Shown in pieces: positions 54,728 to 63,968 of a DNA stretch of 64,000 bases. The DNA lies in the NCBI RefSeq assembly GCF_001509835.1, contig NZ_JXTJ01000003.1, positions 62,001-126,000 of the forward strand, written 5' to 3'. Under the pieces are notes generated by a model. That model made no database searches. It saw nothing but the letters and a program-made list of their open reading frames with translations, and was not told where the DNA came from. The DNA comes from Allobosea sp. WAO (GTDB taxonomy: Bacteria; Pseudomonadota; Alphaproteobacteria; Rhizobiales; Beijerinckiaceae). Each line of letters starts with the position of its first letter. The first letter of the stretch is position 1. A program made the position numbers and the translations under genes.

Positions 54728-56602
54728 ATGGCCGATACGGGTACGAGTGACGGCGCCGCCGCCGTCCTGGATAGTCTCGATCACGAGCCGGCGCGCACCG
54801 GCTCGCCGCTGGTGCGGCCGCTCGAGATGGTCGCGGCGGCCCTGCTGGTCATCATCATCACCCTGCTGCTCGGCGGCGTCACCTCGCGCTATGTGCTCTC
54901 GATCCCGGTCGTCTGGATCGACGAGGCCGCTTCGATCTCCTTCCTCTGGCTTGCCATGCTCGGCGCCGCCATCGCGATCGACCGCAACGAGCATCTGCGC
55001 CTGACGCTGTTCGTCGGCATGCTGCCCGAGAAATGGCGGGGTCCGGTCCACGCCTTCGGCCTATTGGTGGTCGCGACCTTCCTGCTGGTGATGACCTGGC
55101 CGGCGATCGACTACGTCATCGAGGAATCCTACGTCACCACTGCCGCGCTCAACATTCCCGCGAGCTGGCGCGTCTCGGCCATCGCCTTCGGCATCATCGC
55201 GATGCTGGCACTGGTGCTGAGCTATGCCGTGCGGGTCTGCAGCTTCCGCGACCTCCTGATGGCGGGCCTGCTGATCGCTGCGGTTGCCGCGATCTGCTAT
55301 CTGATGACGCCGGTCTTCAAGACGCTCGGCTATCTCAACATCCTGATCTTCCTGATCGGCGTCGTCGGCTTCTGCCTCGTCGCCGGCATCCCGATCGCCT
55401 TCTGCTTCGGCATGGGCGCGCTCTGCTTCCTCGCCTTCAGCACCTCCGTGCCGATCTTCGTGATGATCGGCCGCATGGACGAGGGCATGTCGAGCCTGAT
55501 CCTGCTCTCGGTGCCGATCTTCGTGCTGCTCGGCTGCGTGCTCGACGCGACCGGCATGGGGAAGGCGATCGTCGATTTCCTCGCCTCGATGCTGGGCCAT
55601 ATCCGCGCCGGCATGTCCTATGTGCTGCTCGGCTCGCTCTTCCTGGTCTCGGGCATTTCCGGCTCGAAGGTCTCGGACATGGCGACGGTCGCCCCGGCGC
55701 TGTTCCCGGAGATGAAGCGCCGCGGCTACCAGCCGAAGGAGCTGATCGCGCTGCTCTCGACCGGCGCGGCCATGGCCGAGACGGTGCCGCCCTCGATCGT
55801 CCTGATCGTGCTCGGCTCGGTGGCCGGCGTCTCGATCGCCGGTCTCTTCACCAACGGCCTCGTCGTCGCCACCGTGCTCCTGCTGGTGCTCGCCATCCTG
55901 GCGCGCTGGAAGGCCCGGGGCGAGGTGCTCAAGGGCGTGCGCCGCGCGCCGCTCGCGGTCATCGGCAAGACCGCGCTGATCGCGACGCCCGCGCTGGTTC
56001 TGCCCTTCCTGATCCGCGGTGCGGTCGGTGGCGGCGTTGCGACCGCGACCGAGGTCTCGACCATCGCCGTGCTCTATGCGCTGATCGTCGGCGTCGTGCT
56101 CTATGGCGGCATCGGCTGGCGCAAGTTCTACGGGATGCTCGTCGAGACCGCGGCGCTCTCCGGCGCGATCCTGATGATCCTCGGTACCGCCTCGGCCATG
56201 GCCTGGGCGCTGACGCAGACCGGCTTCGCACGCGATCTCGCGACGCTGATGACCGGCCTGCCCGGCGGCTGGGTGACCTTCATGGCCGTCACCATCGTGG
56301 TCTTCATGATCCTCGGCTGCGTGCTCGAAGGCCTGCCGGCGATCGTGCTGATGGCGCCTTTGATGTTCCCGATCGCCAAGAGCCTGGGCATCAACGACGT
56401 GCACTATTCGATGGTCGTGGTCACCGCGATGAATATCGGCCTGATGACCCCGCCGATCGGCATCGGCTTCTACATCGCCTGCAAGATCGGCAATGTGCAG
56501 CCCGACGAGGCGATGGGGGCGATCTGGCCCTATCTGCTGGCGCTGATCGCGGGCCTCTTGATCATCGCCTATGTGCCGTCCTTCTCGACCATGTTCCTGT
56601 GA
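54728..56602 (+). CDS. TRAP transporter fused small and large permease (DctQ-DctM)
   Basis: The 624-residue membrane protein joins a four-helix DctQ-like part (residues about 30-185, with the WIDEAASISFLWLAMLGAAI block) to a DctM large permease (about 195-624). The large part carries the SGSKVSDMATVAPALFPEMKRRGY stretch and MNIGLMTPPIGIGFY near the end. TRAP systems import carboxylates with a sodium gradient and a periplasmic binding protein, encoded 172 bp downstream. Fused QM proteins are known but less usual than separate genes. The position opposite IclR-ligase suggests import of that ligase's substrate. Confidence 0.92.
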   Translation: MADTGTSDGAAAVLDSLDHEPARTGSPLVRPLEMVAAALLVIIITLLLGGVTSRYVLSIPVVWIDEAASISFLWLAMLGAAIAIDRNEHLRLTLFVGMLPEKWRGPVHAFGLLVVATFLLVMTWPAIDYVIEESYVTTAALNIPASWRVSAIAFGIIAMLALVLSYAVRVCSFRDLLMAGLLIAAVAAICYLMTPVFKTLGYLNILIFLIGVVGFCLVAGIPIAFCFGMGALCFLAFSTSVPIFVMIGRMDEGMSSLILLSVPIFVLLGCVLDATGMGKAIVDFLASMLGHIRAGMSYVLLGSLFLVSGISGSKVSDMATVAPALFPEMKRRGYQPKELIALLSTGAAMAETVPPSIVLIVLGSVAGVSIAGLFTNGLVVATVLLLVLAILARWKARGEVLKGVRRAPLAVIGKTALIATPALVLPFLIRGAVGGGVATATEVSTIAVLYALIVGVVLYGGIGWRKFYGMLVETAALSGAILMILGTASAMAWALTQTGFARDLATLMTGLPGGWVTFMAVTIVVFMILGCVLEGLPAIVLMAPLMFPIAKSLGINDVHYSMVVVTAMNIGLMTPPIGIGFYIACKIGNVQPDEAMGAIWPYLLALIAGLLIIAYVPSFSTMFL

Positions 56603-56774
56603 TGCTGCGCGTGGGCGAGGACGCTGCAATGCCGACGCGTCGCCCTCGCGGTCAGACTTCAGTCGAAGAGGCGATGCGGGGGGATTGCACAAGCCCCGCC
56701 GGATTGCTTCGCTTCGCCCCCAGTGACGGCGCAGACCGTCGCCATCGATAACAACGCTCCCGGAGGAAACACCA

Positions 56775-57788
56775 ATGTCGATTTCACGCCGCACCATCCT
56801 GCAGGGCGCGACCGCCGCTGCCACGATCGGGACCTTCTCGATCGCCCGCGCCCAGAGCGCCGAATTCACCTACAAGTACGCCAACAACCTGCCGCTCGCG
56901 CATCCGATGAACGTGCGCGCCGCCGAGGCGATGGAGAAGATCAAGGCCGAGACCAACGGTCGCGTCGTCATCCAGATCTTCCCGAACAACCAGCTCGGTT
57001 CCGACACCGACATGCTGAACCAGGTCCGCTCCGGCGGCGTCGAGTTCTTCACGCTGTCGCCGCTGATCCTCTCGACCCTGGTGCCGAACGCCTCGGTCAG
57101 CGGCATCGGCTTCGCCTTCCCGAACTATGACGCGGTCTGGAAGGCGATGGACGGCGATCTCGGCGCCTATGTCCGCGGCCAGATCGCCAAGGCGAACCTG
57201 CATGTCATGGACAAGATCTGGGACAATGGCTTCCGCCAGATGACCTCGTCTAAAGGGCCGATCAATTCGCCGGCTGACCTCAAGGGCTTCAAGATTCGCG
57301 TGCCGGTTTCGCCGCTCTGGACCTCGATGTTCAAGGCCTTCGATTCCGCCCCGGCCAGCATCAACTTCGCCGAGGTCTACACCGCGCTGCAGACCAAGAT
57401 CGTCGACGGCCAGGAGAACCCGCTCGCGATCATCGCGACCGCCAAGCTGTTCGAGGTCCAGAAGTATCTCTCGCTGACCAACCACATGTGGGACGGCTTC
57501 TGGTTCCTGGCCAACCGCCGCGCCTGGGAGCGCCTGCCGCAGGACCTGCGCGCGATCGTCGCCAAGAACATCGACGCTGCCGCGATGAACGAGCGCGCCG
57601 ACGTCGCCAAGCTCAATGCCGGCCTGCAGGCCGAACTGACCTCCAAGGGCATGGTCATCAACGAGACCAAGCCCGACGAATTCCGCGCGGCGCTCCAGAA
57701 GGCCGGCTTTTACGCCGAATGGAAGGGCAAGTACGGCGATGAGGCCTGGGCGATCCTCGAAAAGGCGGTCGGCGGCAAGCTCGCCTGA
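56775..57788 (+). CDS. TRAP transporter substrate-binding protein DctP
   Basis: The 337-residue periplasmic protein starts MSISRRTILQGATAAATIG, a twin-arginine style signal (SRRTILQG), and matures after ARAQ. The DctP fold follows (YKYANNLPLAHPMNVRAAEAMEKI, then FKIRVPVSPLWTSMF). The conserved Arg that binds the substrate carboxylate is in KIRVP. It follows the fused permease after 172 bp that include repeat-like sequence, and is closed by an intrinsic terminator at 57854-57885. Export folded through Tat would fit a cofactor-free protein less commonly, so Sec cannot be excluded. Confidence 0.93.
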   Translation: MSISRRTILQGATAAATIGTFSIARAQSAEFTYKYANNLPLAHPMNVRAAEAMEKIKAETNGRVVIQIFPNNQLGSDTDMLNQVRSGGVEFFTLSPLILSTLVPNASVSGIGFAFPNYDAVWKAMDGDLGAYVRGQIAKANLHVMDKIWDNGFRQMTSSKGPINSPADLKGFKIRVPVSPLWTSMFKAFDSAPASINFAEVYTALQTKIVDGQENPLAIIATAKLFEVQKYLSLTNHMWDGFWFLANRRAWERLPQDLRAIVAKNIDAAAMNERADVAKLNAGLQAELTSKGMVINETKPDEFRAALQKAGFYAEWKGKYGDEAWAILEKAVGGKLA

Positions 57789-57853
57789 TTTCTTCTCGAC
57801 TGCCACCCCTGGGCACCCTTCGGTCGCCCGGGATGACAAGGCTTCTACATTTC

Positions 57854-57885
57854 AGGGCGTGGCGCTTCGGCGCCGCGCCCTTTTT
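57854..57885 (+). terminator. Intrinsic terminator after the TRAP genes
   Basis: AGGGCG-T-GGCGC, a TTCG tetraloop, and GCGCC-G-CGCCCT form a strong stem (57854-57880), followed by TTTTT (57881-57885). It lies 66 bp after the dctP stop and separates the TRAP operon from the palindrome-controlled acyl-CoA dehydrogenase gene. Confidence 0.88.
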
Positions 57886-57917
57886 GCTGGCGACTGTCCA
57901 AACTCCTTCTTGCCGGA

Positions 57918-57967
57918 TGCCTTCCATTCGACTACCTACCGTCCGGTAGGTAGTCGAATGGAAGGCA
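57918..57967. promoter_or_regulatory. 50-bp perfect palindrome, candidate TetR operator
   Basis: Bases 57918-57941 and 57944-57967 are exact 24-bp complements around a 2-base TC centre. The middle part CTACCTACCG-TC-CGGTAGGTAG looks like a TetR operator core (ACCTACCG.. CGGTAGGT), and the outer arms extend the symmetry with CATTCGA/TCGAATG. It ends 29 bp before the acyl-CoA dehydrogenase ATG, and the TetR gene is the next gene in that operon. It is therefore the probable autoregulatory operator. The length far exceeds one normal TetR dimer site. Confidence 0.85.
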
Positions 57968-57996
57968 CTGCGCAGACGGTGCCCGGGAGGATCGCG

Positions 57997-59181
57997 ATGA
58001 CGGCAGCGGAGAGCTTCGGGGCAGGGCACATGGTGCAGCGGCGCTCGCCCTATTTCAGCGAGGAGCACGAGGCGCTGCGCGACCAGATCCGCCGCTTCGT
58101 CGAGACCGAGGTCAAGCCGCATGGGCTCGCCTGGGAAGAGGCCGGTATGGTGCCGCGCGCCGTGCTTGAACGCATGGGCGCGCTCGGCTTCTTCGGCATC
58201 CGCTACCCCGCCGAGTATGGCGGGGCGGAGATGGATACGCTCGCGACCGTCATCCTGGCCGAGGAGCTCGGTCGCTCGACCTTCTCGGGCTTCGCTATCA
58301 CCGCGCTGGTCCACACCGACATGGCCTCGGTCCATCTCTTCAATGCCGGCAGCAAGACGCAGCGCGACCGCTGGATGCCTGACGTCGTCGCCGGCAAGGC
58401 GATCTGCGCGGTTGCCGTCACGGAGCCGGATGCGGGCTCGGATGTGAAAGGCATCCGCACCACGGCGCGGCGCGACGGCGACCATTACGTGCTGAACGGC
58501 GCCAAGATGTTCATCACCAACGGCGTCCATGGCGATCTCTATTGCGTCGCCGCCAAGACCGATGCTTCGGCGAAGCCATCGCAGTCGGTCTCGATGTTCC
58601 TCGTCGAGAAGGGCACGCCGGGCTTTCGCGTCGGTCGCGCGCTCGACAAGCATGGCTGGCGCTGTTCCGACACCGCCGAACTGGTCTTCGAGGATTGCCG
58701 TGTGCCTGCCGAAAACCTGCTCGGCGGCGAAGGGCGCGGCTTCTACGCGATCATGAGCAATTTCCAGAACGAGCGCACCGTGATCGGCGCCATGGCGATG
58801 GGCGAGGCGCAGGCCGCCATCGAATTGACCCTCGAGCATGTCCGCACGCGAAAGGCCTTCGGCGCGCCGCTGTGGGAGAAGCAGGCGATCCGCCAGAAGC
58901 TCTCCATGCTGGCCGCCAAGGTCGAGGCCGGGCGCCAGCTCGTCTACCATGCCGCCTGGCTCGACGCGCAGGGCTTCGATGCGACGCGCGAGGTCTCGAT
59001 GGTCAAGGCTTATTGCGGCGAGCTGGTCAACGAAGTCATGTATGCCTGCGTCCAGTTCCATGGTGGCATGGGCTTCATGCGCGAGAGCGCGATCGAACGC
59101 ATGGCGCGCGATGCCCGCGTCCAGGCGATCGGTGGCGGCGCCACCGAGGTGATGCTGGAAGAGGTGGCGAAACGGCTGTGA
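57997..59181 (+). CDS. Acyl-CoA dehydrogenase under palindromic control
   Basis: The 394-residue flavoenzyme oxidises an acyl-CoA to the enoyl-Co[18 protein letters not shown] and MFITNGVHGD mark the FAD/substrate loops. The usual C-terminal catalytic Glu (YEGT position) is replaced by Gly in IGGGATEVMLEEV. A Glu at about 259 in NFQNERTVIG matches the alternative base seen in isovaleryl- and long-chain acyl-CoA dehydrogenases. GGGAGG lies 6 bases before the ATG at 57997. It is coupled to the TetR gene by a 4-base overlap and preceded by the 50-bp palindrome. Substrate unknown; a branched or ring acyl-CoA is possible. Confidence 0.92.
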   Translation: MTAAESFGAGHMVQRRSPYFSEEHEALRDQIRRFVETEVKPHGLAWEEAGMVPRAVLERMGALGFFGIRYPAEYGGAEMDTLATVILAEELGRSTFSGFAITALVHTDMASVHLFNAGSKTQRDRWMPDVVAGKAICAVAVTEPDAGSDVKGIRTTARRDGDHYVLNGAKMFITNGVHGDLYCVAAKTDASAKPSQSVSMFLVEKGTPGFRVGRALDKHGWRCSDTAELVFEDCRVPAENLLGGEGRGFYAIMSNFQNERTVIGAMAMGEAQAAIELTLEHVRTRKAFGAPLWEKQAIRQKLSMLAAKVEAGRQLVYHAAWLDAQGFDATREVSMVKAYCGELVNEVMYACVQFHGGMGFMRESAIERMARDARVQAIGGGATEVMLEEVAKRL

Positions 59182-59798
59182 CGGCGCCAGCGATCCGATC
59201 CGGGCGGGCAGTGTCGGAGGGCGGTTCCCGCCGGCTGATCCTCGACATGGCGGCGCGGCTGCTGCGTTCCGGCGGCTACCACCAGACGACGCTGCGCGAG
59301 ATCGCCGAGGCGGTCGGCATCCGCAAGGCCAGCCTCTATCACCACTTCGCCTCGAAGGAGGAGATCGTCGAGGCCGTGGTCACCGATGGCGTACGCTTCG
59401 TTCACGAGGCGGTCGCGGCGGCGCTGGAGGCGGCGGTGCAGGCCGGGCCACGCCAGCGGCTGGAGGCGGCGGTCGCCGCTCATCTTTCCGCCCTGCACGG
59501 CCATGGCGACTATACCAGCGCGGCGATCAAGGTCTTCACCTTCGGCAGCGGGCCGACGCCGCAGGGCGTGCGCCTGTCGCGCCGGCTCTACGAGGATGTC
59601 TGGCGCGGCCTCGTCGCCGAGCTGCAGCAGGCGGGGGCGATCGCGCCGGGGCGTTCGCCCGAGGCGCTGCGCCTCTTCCTGCTCGGCGCGATGAACGGCT
59701 CGATCGACTGGTATCGGCCCGAGCGCTTCGATATCGGTGTGCTTTCCCGTGAATTTGCGGCACTGGTCGCGCCCGATGGTCAAGGCATAGCGAGTTAG
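59178..59798 (+). CDS. TetR family regulator, probable repressor of its own operon
   Basis: The 206-residue protein has a standard TetR helix-turn-helix (SRRLILDMAARLLRSGGYHQT, then REIAEAVGIRKASLYHHFASK) and a C-terminal ligand domain with SIDWYRPER near the end. This type often senses acyl-CoA. Its GTG start (59178) overlaps the dehydrogenase stop in GTGA, so both come from one mRNA controlled at the 57918-57967 palindrome. It would sense the dehydrogenase's substrate or product. Confidence 0.88.
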   Translation: MTAPAIRSGRAVSEGGSRRLILDMAARLLRSGGYHQTTLREIAEAVGIRKASLYHHFASKEEIVEAVVTDGVRFVHEAVAAALEAAVQAGPRQRLEAAVAAHLSALHGHGDYTSAAIKVFTFGSGPTPQGVRLSRRLYEDVWRGLVAELQQAGAIAPGRSPEALRLFLLGAMNGSIDWYRPERFDIGVLSREFAALVAPDGQGIAS

Positions 59799-59876
59799 CG
59801 TCGTTTTCTGCCATTTTCGGTTGAAGGCAGCAGCCGGCTTTAACCTCGCTTTGAGGTTCGCCGGCAACGATGGCGC

Positions 59877-62198
59877 ATGGCGCGCGACAACCTGTTTCGA
59901 TTCGGTGGCGAGTTTCTCGATTCCGCCCGCGAGGCGACGTTTCGGCAGGCGCGCCTTGCCGAAACGCTGCGACAGTGCCGCCTGATCTTCCTGGTTTCCG
60001 CGGTCCTCAACACGCTGTTCCTGGCGAGCGATTGGCGCTTCTACGGCACCTCGCATTTCTTCGTCGCAGTTCCGGCCCGGCTCCTCGTGGTCGCTGCTTC
60101 GCTGCTCTGCTACGCGCTGGTACGTAAGGCGACGCGCTTCGACGAGGCGCAGACCATCCTGATCGGTTGGGAGGTCGCGACCGCACTGGCGGTGGCACTG
60201 CTCGTCTCCTCGCGCAGCGATCTTGCGCTCTTCGTCGTCCTGATGCTGCCCTCGATCTTCTATCTGGTCGCGCCGACCGCCTTCCGCTGGACGATCGCGC
60301 TGGGGATAGGCTGCAGCGTCCTGATGCTCGCCGGTTATCTCGGCCGCGGTCCGTTCCCGACGACCCTGCCGGGGCTGGTCCTCGTCCTGGTCATGCTGAA
60401 TTTTGCGCTCGGGCTGGTGGTGATCCATGGCAACCGCCTGCGCCGGCTCGAATGGACGGCGACCCAGGCCGAGCGCCAGGCCAAGGATGCGCTCGGCGTC
60501 AGCCAGGCGATGATCGAGCGCCTGTTCATGGCGGTGCCGATCCCGCTCGTGGTCGCCTCCCGCGAAGATGGCCGCTTCCTGCGCAGCAACGATGCGGCCA
60601 AGCGCTATTTCGGCCGCGAGCAGCTCGCCACGGCGCGGGTTTCCGACATCCTGTTCGCGGAGCGCGACCGGCGCGAGATCCTGCTCAAGCTCGAGCGCCA
60701 GGACCAGATCGCCGGCTACGAAGCGCAGATGCGCGGCGGTGATGGCGTCCGGCGCGACGTGCTGATCACCGCGACCGGCGTGCCGATCGATGGCGGCCTC
60801 GCCGTCGTCGCCGGCATTGTCGATATCACCGATCGCAAGGCGGCGGAGGCTCGCACAAGGCGGCAGGCGACCCATGACGCCCTGACCGGATTGCCGAACC
60901 GCCTGCTGTTCCAGGAACGGCTGCAGCAGGCGCTCGACGTCATGGCCGAAGCCGGCGGCACTGTCAGCCTGTTCCTGATCGACCTCGACGACTTCAAATC
61001 GGTCAATGACACGCTCGGGCATGATGCCGGCGACGAGCTGCTTTTCCAGGCGGCAGCACGGCTCGCCGGAGCCATCGGCCCGGCCGACATGGTCGCCCGC
61101 CTCGGCGGCGACGAGTTCGTCGTGCTCTCGCAGGAGGCGCTCGACATCGACGGGGCCCGTCTCAAGGGCGCAATCCTGCTCGATGCGCTGCGTGAGCCCT
61201 TCGAGCATGCCGGCCAGATGATCAGCGCCCGTGCCAGCCTCGGCATCGCCCTGGCGCCGGAGCACGATCTGGATGGCGGCGAACTGATGAAGGATGCCGA
61301 TCTCGCCCTCTATCGGGCCAAAGCCAGGGGCCGCAACATCGCCGTCGTCTACGAGCCCTTGATGCGGGCTGCGATGATTCGGCGCGTCGCGATCTGCCGC
61401 GACCTGGCGGAGGCTCTCCGGGAGGACCGGATCCTGCCCTTCTACCAGCCGCAGGTCTCGCTCGCGGACGGCAAGATCGCGGGCTTCGAGGCGCTGGCGC
61501 GCTGGCGCCACCCGGAACGCGGCATCATCCCCGCAGCGGCATTCCAGGAAGCCTTCCAGGATGTCGAAATCGCCGCCGGAATCGGCGACGCGATCGTTCG
61601 CGCCGTCCTGCGCGACCTGCGCCAATGGCTCGATGCCGGCCTTGATCCGGGCGTGGTCTCGGTCAACCTATCGGCCGGCATCTTCCGAGATCCGGAGCTG
61701 CCGGAGCGCCTGCTCGGCAAGCTCGCGACGGCCGGAGTTCCCGCGCGCTGTTTCGGCCTCGAGGTCACCGAGAGCGTGCTCCTGACCCGAAGCGCCGGAG
61801 AGGCCGAGCGGACCTTGCAGGCGCTGCGGGCTGCGGGGCTGCATGTCTCGCTCGATGATTTCGGCACCGGCTACGCCTCGCTCACCCATCTCAAGCGCTT
61901 TCCGGTCGATACGATCAAGCTCGATCGCGGCTTCGTCAGCCAGGTCGAGGAAGAGGGCGACGATGCGGCGATCGTCCGGGCGATGATCGGCCTCGCCGCC
62001 GATCTCGGCCTCGGCATCGTCGCGGAAGGCGTCGAGACGCCGGGACAGGAGGCCTTCCTGCGCCGGCATGGCTGCGGGCTCGCACAGGGCTACCGCTATG
62101 CGCGCCCGGTCGCGGCGGCGCGTGTCCCCTTGCTCCTGCAGCAGCCAAACCTGTTCCCCGGCGCCTCCGCCATGCGTGACGACAGCGCCGCCGCCTGA
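59877..62198 (+). CDS. Membrane GGDEF-EAL cyclic-di-GMP protein with PAS domain
   Basis: The 773-residue protein has about five to six N-terminal membrane helices (residues about 35-185), a PAS-like domain (about 205-325), a GGDEF domain with intact GGDEF at 410-414, and an EAL domain with EAL at 538-540. The EAL domain keeps DDFGTGYAS and EGVET. Both active-site signatures are intact, so it may make and break cyclic-di-GMP. The inhibitory-site Arg before GGDEF is absent (GPAD), so product inhibition is probably lost. It stands alone between the TetR gene and the deacetylase gene; the sensed signal is unknown. Confidence 0.92.
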   Translation: MARDNLFRFGGEFLDSAREATFRQARLAETLRQCRLIFLVSAVLNTLFLASDWRFYGTSHFFVAVPARLLVVAASLLCYALVRKATRFDEAQTILIGWEVATALAVALLVSSRSDLALFVVLMLPSIFYLVAPTAFRWTIALGIGCSVLMLAGYLGRGPFPTTLPGLVLVLVMLNFALGLVVIHGNRLRRLEWTATQAERQAKDALGVSQAMIERLFMAVPIPLVVASREDGRFLRSNDAAKRYFGREQLATARVSDILFAERDRREILLKLERQDQIAGYEAQMRGGDGVRRDVLITATGVPIDGGLAVVAGIVDITDRKAAEARTRRQATHDALTGLPNRLLFQERLQQALDVMAEAGGTVSLFLIDLDDFKSVNDTLGHDAGDELLFQAAARLAGAIGPADMVARLGGDEFVVLSQEALDIDGARLKGAILLDALREPFEHAGQMISARASLGIALAPEHDLDGGELMKDADLALYRAKARGRNIAVVYEPLMRAAMIRRVAICRDLAEALREDRILPFYQPQVSLADGKIAGFEALARWRHPERGIIPAAAFQEAFQDVEIAAGIGDAIVRAVLRDLRQWLDAGLDPGVVSVNLSAGIFRDPELPERLLGKLATAGVPARCFGLEVTESVLLTRSAGEAERTLQALRAAGLHVSLDDFGTGYASLTHLKRFPVDTIKLDRGFVSQVEEEGDDAAIVRAMIGLAADLGLGIVAEGVETPGQEAFLRRHGCGLAQGYRYARPVAAARVPLLLQQPNLFPGASAMRDDSAAA

Positions 62199-62273
62199 TC
62201 CTGCGCGCTGGTGGCGCCGCACTTTTCATGGCCGAATGGCGTTCATCCGAGCTTTGAAGCGAGTCGAACCCGC

Positions 62274-63317
62274 ATGCGTGCCTTCTATCATCCCGAGCAA
62301 TCGCTCCACGATCCCCAGCAATATATGCGTTTCGGCCGCGTCGTCGCGCCGAAGGACCTGCCGGAGCGGACGGAAAAGCTGCTCGCCGCGCTCGCGCGCC
62401 ACGGTATCTCGCCCGAGACTCCGCAGTTGCACGGCACGGCGCCGATCCTGGCCGTCCATGACGAGGGTTTCGTCCAGTTCCTTGAAACCGCCTGGGCGCG
62501 CTGGCAGGAGCTGCCGGCCGAGCGCGGGCCGGAAGTCTGGCCTGCGACCTTCCCCTATTGGAGTGGCAGGCCGGACGAGGACAAACGCCCGCCTTGCCGC
62601 CCGAGTGGCTTCCTCGGCCAGCTCGGTTGGTACCTCGGCGATCTCTCGGTGCCGATCGGCGAGCATGGCTGGCTCTCGACGTTGCGCTCGACCGAGACGG
62701 CGGTCTCCGGCGCCGAGGCCGTTCTCGCCGGCGAGCGGGCTGTCTATGCACTGTGCCGCCCTTCCGGCCATCATGCCCGCGCCGACCGCGCCAGCGGCTT
62801 CTGCTACCTCAACAACACCGCGATCGCCGCGCAGCGCCTGCGCAGCCGCTTCGGCAAGGTCGCTATCCTCGATGTCGATGCCCATCATGGCGACGGCACG
62901 CAGCAGATCTTCTATCGGCGAGACGATGTGCTGACCGTTTCGATCCACGCTGACCCCTCGAACTACTACCCGTTCTTCACCGGCTATGACGATGAGCGCG
63001 GCAACGGGCCGGGCGAGGGCTGCAACCTCAACCTGCCGCTCGTCCACGGTGCTGGCGGGCCGGAAATGGAGGCAGCGGTCGACCGGGCCGGACGGGCGAT
63101 CCGCGAGTTCGGCGCAGACGCCCTCGTGCTGGCGCTCGGCTACGATGCGCACAAGGACGACCCGATCGGGGTGCTGAAGCTGGAAGCCGCCGATTTCGGC
63201 ACGATCGGCCGCCAGGTCAAGGCGATGGGCCTGCCAACGCTAGTGGTGCAGGAGGGCGGCTACGCCATCGAGGCGATCGGCGAGTGCCTCGATGCCTTCC
63301 TGGGCGGGTTCAAATAG
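62274..63317 (+). CDS. Histone deacetylase superfamily, acetylpolyamine amidohydrolase-like
   Basis: The 347-residue zinc hydrolase has the arginase/deacetylase fold. The catalytic His pair is in RPSGHHARADRASGFCYLNN. Zinc ligands are Asp and His in AILDVDAHHGDGTQQIFY and Asp in VLALGYDAHKDDP. Bacterial members remove acetyl groups from polyamines or similar amines. No signal peptide is seen, so it is cytoplasmic. The ATG at 62274 gives the family start MRAFYHPEQSLHDP, though its ribosome binding site is weak. It is not in an obvious operon. Confidence 0.88.
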   Translation: MRAFYHPEQSLHDPQQYMRFGRVVAPKDLPERTEKLLAALARHGISPETPQLHGTAPILAVHDEGFVQFLETAWARWQELPAERGPEVWPATFPYWSGRPDEDKRPPCRPSGFLGQLGWYLGDLSVPIGEHGWLSTLRSTETAVSGAEAVLAGERAVYALCRPSGHHARADRASGFCYLNNTAIAAQRLRSRFGKVAILDVDAHHGDGTQQIFYRRDDVLTVSIHADPSNYYPFFTGYDDERGNGPGEGCNLNLPLVHGAGGPEMEAAVDRAGRAIREFGADALVLALGYDAHKDDPIGVLKLEAADFGTIGRQVKAMGLPTLVVQEGGYAIEAIGECLDAFLGGFK

Positions 63318-63322
63318 GGCTT

Positions 63323-63446
63323 CCTTCTCCCCTCGGGGGAGAAGGTCCCGGCAGGGGGATGAGGGCGCTTTGACTGGGTGAAACGGAGAAGGGGCGCTCG
63401 CGCGACCCTTCCCTCATCCGTCAGCGCTTCGCGAGGGGAGAAGGGG
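63323..63446. repeat. Intergenic repeat of the CCTTCTCCCC/GGGGAGAAGG type
   Basis: CCTTCTCCCC (63323-63332) and GGGGGAGAAGG form a tight hairpin at the left. The right end has GAGGGGAGAAGG (63434-63444), with a GATGAGGG/CCCTCATC pair (near 63358 and 63411) inside. It fills the gap between the convergent deacetylase and msrA genes. Such purine-rich palindromes are common between genes in this order of bacteria. It may act as a weak bidirectional terminator. Confidence 0.65.
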
Positions 63447-63461
63447 CTGTGTCGCGGATCG

Positions 63462-63968
63462 TTACTCCGCCGCCTCGCGCCGCGGCAGCACCCAGTCCGG
63501 CCGGACCCAATGGCAGGTATAGCCGGCCGGATAGCGTTCCAGATAATCCTGGTGCTCGGGCTCGGCCTCCCAGAAATCGCCCTCGGGCTTCACCTCGGTG
63601 ACGACCTTGCCCGGCCAGCGGCCCGACGTGTTCACCTCGGCGATCACCTCCTCGGCGACCTTCTTCTGCGCCTCGTCGACATAGTAGATGCCGGATCGGT
63701 AGCTGGTGCCGAGGTCGTTGCCCTGGCGGTTCAGCGTCGTCGGGTCATGAATCTGGAAGAAGAACTCGACCAGCTGCCGGTAACCGATCTTGGCGGGGTC
63801 GAAGACGATCTCGATACCCTCGGCATGGCTGCCGTGATTGCGATAGGTCGCATTCTTCACGTCGCCGCCGGTGTAGCCGACGCGGGTCGTCTCGACGCCG
63901 GGGAGCTTGCGGATCAGGTCCTGCATGCCCCAGAAGCAGCCGCCTGCGAGTACAGCACGTTCGGTCAT
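63462..63968 (-). CDS. msrA: Peptide methionine-S-sulfoxide reductase MsrA
   Basis: The 168-residue enzyme repairs oxidised methionine (S-sulfoxide) in proteins. The catalytic Cys is in [14 protein letters not shown] (about residue 11). Other conserved blocks are [26 protein letters not shown] and [23 protein letters not shown]. The C-terminal part lacks the extra resolving cysteines of longer forms apart from Cys in [15 protein letters not shown] about 6 bases upstream gives a very strong start at 63968. The 32 bp beyond it to the window end hold no gene start. Confidence 0.95.
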   Translation of the reverse strand: MTERAVLAGGCFWGMQDLIRKLPGVETTRVGYTGGDVKNATYRNHGSHAEGIEIVFDPAKIGYRQLVEFFFQIHDPTTLNRQGNDLGTSYRSGIYYVDEAQKKVAEEVIAEVNTSGRWPGKVVTEVKPEGDFWEAEPEHQDYLERYPAGYTCHWVRPDWVLPRREAAE

